Below, piece after piece: positions 59,103 through 64,000 of a DNA stretch of 64,000 nt. The DNA is from CAVVGZ01 sp963747965 (GTDB lineage: Bacteria > Chloroflexota > Anaerolineae > Anaerolineales > Anaerolineaceae). Where the stretch lies: assembly GCA_963747965.1 (NCBI GenBank), contig CAVVGZ010000007.1, positions 310,001 to 374,000 of the forward strand, in the 5' to 3' direction. The notes beneath the pieces were generated by a model that searched no databases, was not told the origin of the DNA, and saw only the letters and a list, made by a program, of their open reading frames with translations. The translations under genes and the position numbers were made by a program. Every line of letters starts with the position of its first letter. Position 1 is the stretch's first letter.

Positions 59103-60261
59103 TTGAATTCCAGAGATAAATTTCTTGCCAATATGTCCTTTCAACCGGGGGCTGAAAGCCTGAAGTGGGAATTTGGTTATTGGGCTGGTACCCTCCGGCG
59201 TTGGTATCAAGAAGGATTGGGACATGAATTTGAAATCCCCGCTTCGCTAGGACATGGAGACTCCGTTCGTGGCGAAGGGATGGGACAAAAACCGGGGGGT
59301 TTTATTGAAAAAGATATCCATAAATTATTTGGGATGGAAGAAGGATTTTTAAGGGTTCCAATCAATAATTTTCTCTCACCAGAATATGCAGAAGTGATTT
59401 TAGAGGATCATGGAGACTGGGTCTTGAAGAAAGACAAGTGGGGGATAATTGTGAGGGAGATTAAATCCAAGGATACACCAAACTCATTTATCCAGGGACC
59501 TGTACAATCAAGAGCGGATTGGGAAGATATAAAAGAGCGGTTGCAGCCTGATTTGACTCATCGTCTACCCGAAAATTGGAAGGATATCGTTCAATCCTAT
59601 AAAAATAGACAGTCACCGCTGATTTTGGGTGGCAGCCAAGGATTTTATGGCTCCCCACGTTATTTACTTGGTGATGAAAAAATTTTAACAACATTCTATG
59701 ATGATCCTGAGCTTATCCTGGATATCAACAATCATCTTTGTAATTTATGGATTGATCTTTATGACCAAATCCTGCAGCAAACCAGTGTAGATCTGGGATT
59801 AATCTGGGAGGATATGAGTTATAAAAATGGACCATTAATTTCTCCAGCAATGTTCAAAAAATTCCTTCTTCCTTTTTACAAAAAATTTAACCGGCTTATT
59901 CCGGGACCATAATGTAAAAATTATATGGGTTGATACAGATGGAAATTTCTGGAAATTAATCCCTTTGTTTTTGGAGGGAGGAGTAACCGGATTTTATCCC
60001 TTTGAAGCAGCTGCCAATATGAATGTGGCCGAAGTGAGGGAGGCTTATCCAACCCTTCAAATGATGGGGGGGATTGATAAGATGAAATTAGCAAAAGGCA
60101 AACAGGAAATCGACCTGGAACTTGAGCAAAAGGTAAAACCAATTATTGCCAAAGGCGGTTTCATTCCATCGGTTGACCATCTCATCCCTTCGGATATTTC
60201 CTGGGAATCTTTTATCTATTACCGCCGAAAATTAAATGATATGATCGATCGGATTGGGTGA
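59103..60261 (+). CDS. UroD-fold methyltransferase-like protein (one frameshift)
   Basis: ~385 aa after correction, related to the MtaA/UroD family. TTG start with AGGAGG at 59092-59097. Seen: LKWEFGYWAGTLRRWYQEG, ILGGSQGFYG, LIWEDMSYKNGPLISPAMF, WVDTDGNFWKLIPLFLEGGV, GFYPFEAAANM, GGIDKMKLAKGK and FIPSVDHLIP. One extra A near 59897 causes the shift. The zinc-binding HxC motif of MtaA/MtbA is absent (DTDGN instead), placing it in the UroD-like clade of unknown substrate found in anaerobes. It converges on the RACo-like operon with only 8 bases between stops. Confidence 0.82.
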
Positions 60262-60269
60262 TCGATATT

Positions 60270-62129
60270 CTATAGATCCGGAAAATTCAAGGATTCAACA
60301 AAGAGATCGGAAAAACCAGGATAGGTAGTTAAATCGATACAGTCAGCATGGCTTTTTATCTGGTTGGACAACTTGCGTATATCTTTAGAAAGGAGCATCG
60401 CTTTTGCCCCCATTCCAGCTGCATTACCTACCTGATGGACTTTTGATTTGTCGATCTTAGGCAATAATCCGATTTGAAGGGCACTGGATAGATCAAGGTA
60501 TGTTCCAAATCCCCCTGCGATATACCATGCATCCACCATTTCAGCACTAATTCCACTTTTTTTAAGAAGAATTTCAATTCCAGTACGGATTGCTCCTTTT
60601 GCAAGCTGCACCTGGCGGACATCTTTACTGGTGATAAGGATATCTTGCATTACGTTTACCCCGTCCCTGATGGCAATTGGAAAGGCTCTATACCCCTTAT
60701 TTTGAATTACCATGGGATGTTTCTTATCAAAAGTGCCGTTACGATTCAGGATTCCCGCTGACAAAAGTGCAGATATGGAATTTAATAATCCTGTTCCGCA
60801 CAATCCAGTAGGGGGCAGGTTTCCGATTGTTTTCAAAATGACACTCTGATCCTTGATGATAATCTGTTCAACTGCGCCTGCAGATGCGCGAATACCATTC
60901 TGGATTTGAGCTCCTTCAAATGCAGGCCCGGACGCAGTTGAACAGGATAATATTCTGTTGTCCATAACCAGACTAATTTCTGTGTTTGTCCCAATATCGA
61001 TCAACATAGAAATTTGCGAGTTAAACTCTCCAATAGCCGCAGTAAAAGCCGAAATGTGATCACTACCAATAAAACCAGCAAGTAAGGGAGGCAAATAAAC
61101 CAGTCCCCCCGGGGATATATTAATTCCAATCTCGGAGGCTTTGAACTGCATCCCGTCGATAATGGCTGGAACATATGGAGATGTGCCTAACGGATTTACC
61201 GGTAAACCGGCAAAGAAATGGTGCATTGTTGGATTACCAACAGCAACTATTTCAACCACTTGCTCCGGATTTTGCCCGACGGTTTTACATAGTCTCACAA
61301 GTGTCTGGTTGATAGCGTCAATTAATTTCTGGTGAAGCAATTCACCCCCAAAGTCGTTCATATTAACAAATGCAATCCGGCTGATAACGTCATCCCCAAA
61401 AGGGGTTTGCGGATTCAATATACCATCCTGGACAAGGGTAATCCCTGTTTCAAGATCAACCAGGTAAAACGCCAGTTTTGTAGACCCGAGATCAATTGCG
61501 AGACCAAGCAATGGTGTTTTTTTGGGGTAGGCTGTGATTAATGTAGTACGCAGTGGGTCTTTTCGCACTGCTAACCTGGCCTCCCATTGGTTTTCACGGA
61601 GAATTGTTGGTAACAAGTGCATTCCATCCGGGGATGTTTCAAGTGGGGGAAAACCAAGGTTTTGTACGTACTGGTTGATTCGCGTGAAATCGGAAGACGG
61701 ATCTTGTAAGGTCGGGGATTCCAGATGGATATCAATTGCAGTAATTGAGGGGGATAGGGTGAAATCAACTGCTTCCCCGTTTACAACGAACTGATGGGTG
61801 AGGTAGGCAGATGATTTTTGGAGTGAAACAACGGTATTTGTGAGCGGGGTAACCTGGCATGCAAGCCGCAAACCATCTTGAACTTGATCAGCGGAGAGGT
61901 TTTCAAGTTCATTGGATGTAACTGGATTGGTATCACCTTCAATTATTTTCACAAGACAGGTGCCGCAAGATCCCAAACCTCCACATGCGGCAATAAGATC
62001 CACACCAGCCAACCGGGAAGCAGTCAATACTGTCTGTTCAACGGCAGTATCATAAGCCTTTCCATCAGGCAGAAAAGTAATCCGGACTTTCGCGGGTGCT
62101 ATGGATTTCTTGGAGATTGTATTACCCAT
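60270..62129 (-). CDS. RACo-like corrinoid-activating protein (2Fe-2S ferredoxin plus ASKHA domain)
   Basis: 619 aa. The N-terminal [2Fe-2S] domain has C49, C55, C58 (CGGLGSCGTC) and C91; a linker follows; the C-terminal ASKHA ATPase domain begins near 210 (GLAIDLGSTKLAFYLVD) with MLIDIGTNTEISLVM, SASGPAFEGAQIQNG, and GGFGTYLDLSSALQIGLLP. RACo reduces Co(II) corrinoid proteins to the active Co(I) state using ATP. It overlaps the activation-like gene by 8 bases. The corrinoid protein it serves is not in the window. Confidence 0.92.
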   Translation of the reverse strand: MGNTISKKSIAPAKVRITFLPDGKAYDTAVEQTVLTASRLAGVDLIAACGGLGSCGTCLVKIIEGDTNPVTSNELENLSADQVQDGLRLACQVTPLTNTVVSLQKSSAYLTHQFVVNGEAVDFTLSPSITAIDIHLESPTLQDPSSDFTRINQYVQNLGFPPLETSPDGMHLLPTILRENQWEARLAVRKDPLRTTLITAYPKKTPLLGLAIDLGSTKLAFYLVDLETGITLVQDGILNPQTPFGDDVISRIAFVNMNDFGGELLHQKLIDAINQTLVRLCKTVGQNPEQVVEIVAVGNPTMHHFFAGLPVNPLGTSPYVPAIIDGMQFKASEIGINISPGGLVYLPPLLAGFIGSDHISAFTAAIGEFNSQISMLIDIGTNTEISLVMDNRILSCSTASGPAFEGAQIQNGIRASAGAVEQIIIKDQSVILKTIGNLPPTGLCGTGLLNSISALLSAGILNRNGTFDKKHPMVIQNKGYRAFPIAIRDGVNVMQDILITSKDVRQVQLAKGAIRTGIEILLKKSGISAEMVDAWYIAGGFGTYLDLSSALQIGLLPKIDKSKVHQVGNAAGMGAKAMLLSKDIRKLSNQIKSHADCIDLTTYPGFSDLFVESLNFPDL

Positions 62130-62853
62130 GGATCAAAGACTTTCGGGATTGGTACCGGCAGTGATCTCTCATCGAACAAGAATCACAGGTCCTGCCTTTG
62201 GATTTGATGTTTTTACCGATACCTATTGCCATCGAAATGGATTTCCTGGGGACCATTTGCCCGCCTTGCAGAATACGTATTTTATCTGTTGGTGGTTTTA
62301 AAGAGTTAAATACATCCTCTTGACCGGTTTCTAATGGCCAATTTATTCCGCCAGGGCTGGTATGGAAAAACCCATGATCACGGTTTTGTGAATAGTGTTC
62401 CTGGACCCGGTTGCAGGATCTGGCAGAAAGTTGATCGACAGCAATGGTGCCCAGTCCGTCCAATGCAAGAGAAAGCAAAGGATCGCTCTCCCATAAACCT
62501 CTTCCATAAATTTCGAGTTGATTACCAATTGAAAAAATGCCAAGGATGATGATCTCGGCTTGATTAAGAGCCAAGACAATCCCCTCCCCATTGAGGGAGG
62601 AACCATCCGCCAGTAAAATGCGATGGTTATCCGAAGCGGATACCGAACTTGACCTGATCCAAACAAATGGTTGCAGCAGGGGTACACCAACCTGCACTGC
62701 CTGTACAGCGGTTTCGTATAGCAGTGGATTCCTCCGGCGTATGATTTCCGGATCTGCACCCTGACCATGAATGACCATTTCAGGGGTGATATCCAGGGCA
62801 GGTGCCCAGTCATTTAATATTCGAAATGGGTTATCCATTTTTGGTTTAATCAA
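62122..62853 (-). CDS. MetH AdoMet-activation-domain-like protein with C-terminal cysteine motif
   Basis: 243 aa. The body resembles the reactivation domain of vitamin B12-dependent methionine synthase; TSPGGINWPLETGQEDVFNSL (about 165-185) matches the GYPAxPDLxxxxxxF region of MetH in placement. The C-terminus has C223, C226 and C232 (TCDSCSMRDHCRYQ, C-x2-C-x5-C), likely an Fe-S or metal site. TTG 62853 overlaps the previous gene stop by 4 bases (TTGA); ATG 62838 is an alternative. Sandwiched between a homocysteine methyltransferase and RACo. Low homology elsewhere; role inferred. Confidence 0.75.
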   Translation of the reverse strand: MIKPKMDNPFRILNDWAPALDITPEMVIHGQGADPEIIRRRNPLLYETAVQAVQVGVPLLQPFVWIRSSSVSASDNHRILLADGSSLNGEGIVLALNQAEIIILGIFSIGNQLEIYGRGLWESDPLLSLALDGLGTIAVDQLSARSCNRVQEHYSQNRDHGFFHTSPGGINWPLETGQEDVFNSLKPPTDKIRILQGGQMVPRKSISMAIGIGKNIKSKGRTCDSCSMRDHCRYQSRKSLIHG

Positions 62854-63734
62854 GTGCGTTTAATCGAAGATGCAATGTGCTTTATATGATCTGGACTTGA
62901 TCCGCAGCAACCCCCAATAATACTTGCTCCTGCTTCAATCCAACCTGGTGCATGGTCCCCCATAATCTCCGGCTCCAAATCATAATAAGATTCGCCCGCA
63001 TCATTTACTATGGGCATTCCCGCATTTGGTTTAAACCAGATTGGCAGACTGGTAGACATTCGTAATTTTTGGAGGTTGGTTTCATTATCAACAAGACTTT
63101 TGCCGCAATTTATTCCTAAAACCTGAACTCCCATGGATGAAAATTTTTCGGCCATTTGTTCAGGCTTAATACCCATCATCGTCCTGGCACCGCGATCATA
63201 ACTGAATGAGACAATAACCGGTAAAGATGTTGCAGATTTTGCTCCGTGAACCGCAGCAGCCGCTTCGGCAAGATCATACTGCGTTTCTATCAGTAAAAAA
63301 TCCACTCCATTTGTTGCAAGAATTTTTGCCTGTTCGTAAAAGTTTTGGGTAACCTGGCCTTCTTCTAAGGGACCTAATGGTTGAATTAACTTACCGGTTG
63401 GTCCCATGGAACCAGCAATAAATACTGGTTTCCCCACCGAGGCTTTCCGGGCGATTTCCACGGCTTTCTGGTTGATTATGGCTGTTTTATCGCCAAGGTT
63501 ATGCTGTTCCAGCCGTAACCTGGATCCTCCAAATGTACAGGTGAGGATGATATCCGATCCAGCATTGATGAATTCTGCATGCAGGTTAAGAATTTCCTGT
63601 GGTTTTTCCAATACCCATAACTCTGGTGGTACACCCGGTGTTAGACCGCGCTTTTGCAGGTTAGTACCAGTTGCCCCATCCGCGATTAAGATATTTCCTT
63701 CATTAATTTGTTCAAGAAAATTAGAATCTGTCAT
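62850..63734 (-). CDS. Homocysteine S-methyltransferase-family protein (stand-alone)
   Basis: 294-aa zinc methyltransferase, the MetH N-terminal/BHMT fold. ILIADGATGTNLQKRGL, IILTCTFGGSR, AGSMGPTGKL, GINCGKS and the zinc pair in IIGGCCGSSPDH. It would accept methyl from a corrinoid protein or betaine and pass it to homocysteine. ATG 63734 follows TAAGGAG. First gene of the three-gene minus-strand operon with the activation-like and RACo-like proteins. Confidence 0.9.
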   Translation of the reverse strand: MTDSNFLEQINEGNILIADGATGTNLQKRGLTPGVPPELWVLEKPQEILNLHAEFINAGSDIILTCTFGGSRLRLEQHNLGDKTAIINQKAVEIARKASVGKPVFIAGSMGPTGKLIQPLGPLEEGQVTQNFYEQAKILATNGVDFLLIETQYDLAEAAAAVHGAKSATSLPVIVSFSYDRGARTMMGIKPEQMAEKFSSMGVQVLGINCGKSLVDNETNLQKLRMSTSLPIWFKPNAGMPIVNDAGESYYDLEPEIMGDHAPGWIEAGASIIGGCCGSSPDHIKHIASSIKRT

Positions 63735-63877
63735 CCAATTTCTCCTTATATTTTTCCATTGTTTGTATTATACAACGGTAAAAGTAATGAATTACATTGG
63801 GCATTGACTCAAATGCCGGGATAAAAGATTAGAAAAAACAAGCGTATTGGATATTATTGGTAAAAATACTAATTAAC

Positions 63878-63906
63878 TTGACAACGAAATATCAAATTGT
63901 TATTAT
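63878..63906 (+). promoter_or_regulatory. Strong promoter reading out of the window
   Basis: Perfect TTGACA (63878-63883), exactly 17-base spacer and TATTAT (63901-63906) on the plus strand. The transcript would leave the window at 64000; only a weak CTGCA/TGCAG hairpin is seen after it. The gene it drives is not visible. Confidence 0.6.
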
Positions 63907-64000
63907 CATCTTAATAACTGATGTTCTGGTATATACTTGAGACTAAGAAAACAAGACCTGCACAAACCCGGGAAAAAACTTTTGCAGGCCTTTGGATATT

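Noticed and set aside
1..64000. CRISPR array, prophage, integron or transposase
   Set aside because: No regularly spaced direct repeats, integrase, transposase or terminal inverted repeats were seen on either strand.

Overview
The window looks like chromosomal DNA of a low-to-mid GC anaerobic bacterium, most likely Chloroflexota (Anaerolineae-like). This is inferred from gene content rather than from a marker-gene tree. Pointers are a T-box leader on leuS and a SAM-I leader on metH, many lipoproteins with Thr/Pro-rich linkers, tandem LysM plus M23 cell-wall proteins, two DUF3048 proteins, DUF4349, a Ser/Thr kinase with an extracellular WD40-like propeller, an actinobacterial-type myo-inositol-phosphate synthase, selA, and C1/corrinoid methyl-transfer genes. 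No phage, insertion sequence, CRISPR array or replication origin was found.

Layout. 1-4.8 kb: partial M24 peptidase, two tRNA-Ala genes, T-box-controlled leuS, a YccF protein. 5-13.6 kb: cytochrome bd oxidase genes (cydDC, then cydAB), split by an opposite-strand prfA-prmC-tsaC block. 13.9-20.3 kb: surface polysaccharide operon (GT2 glycosyltransferase, polyprenyl-phosphate sugar transferase, NDP-sugar 4,6-dehydratase, two FemABX ligases). 20.5-29.2 kb: kinase-propeller sensor, Thr/Pro-rich membrane protein, PfkB kinase, a decayed flippase fragment, PHP phosphoesterase, tRNA-Leu, zinc-ribbon protein, GT-C-like membrane protein. 29.2-42.1 kb: long-type fhs, XRE-cupin regulator, dinG, DUF4349, phosphoesterase, two DUF3048 proteins, coaBC-coaX. 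42.2-51 kb: SAM-I/metH, selA, M24 peptidase, tsaD, a two-CxxC thioredoxin-fold protein. 51.1-58.6 kb: three tandem LysM-M23 proteins, HIT, a deacetylase-like lipoprotein, inositol-phosphate synthase. 58.8-64 kb: tRNA-Pro and a methyl-transfer module (UroD-like protein converging on homocysteine methyltransferase, MetH-activation-like protein and a RACo-like ferredoxin/ASKHA protein).

Functional links. C1 and methyl metabolism recurs: fhs, full-length metH, and the UroD/RACo/homocysteine methyltransferase module. The t6A tRNA-modification genes tsaC and tsaD are both present. CoA synthesis has coaBC and coaX. Cell-envelope genes form the largest class.

Quality caveat. Many genes carry single-base indels whose removal restores a conserved protein: cydD, cydA, cydB, prmC, the second femABX gene, fhs, the first DUF3048 gene, selA, the second LysM gene, the deacetylase and the UroD gene. 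Most are +1 insertions. About ten of them lie in 4.2 kb of cydD/cydA/cydB. Sequencing or assembly error is the simplest explanation for the scattered ones; the cyd cluster could also be real decay.
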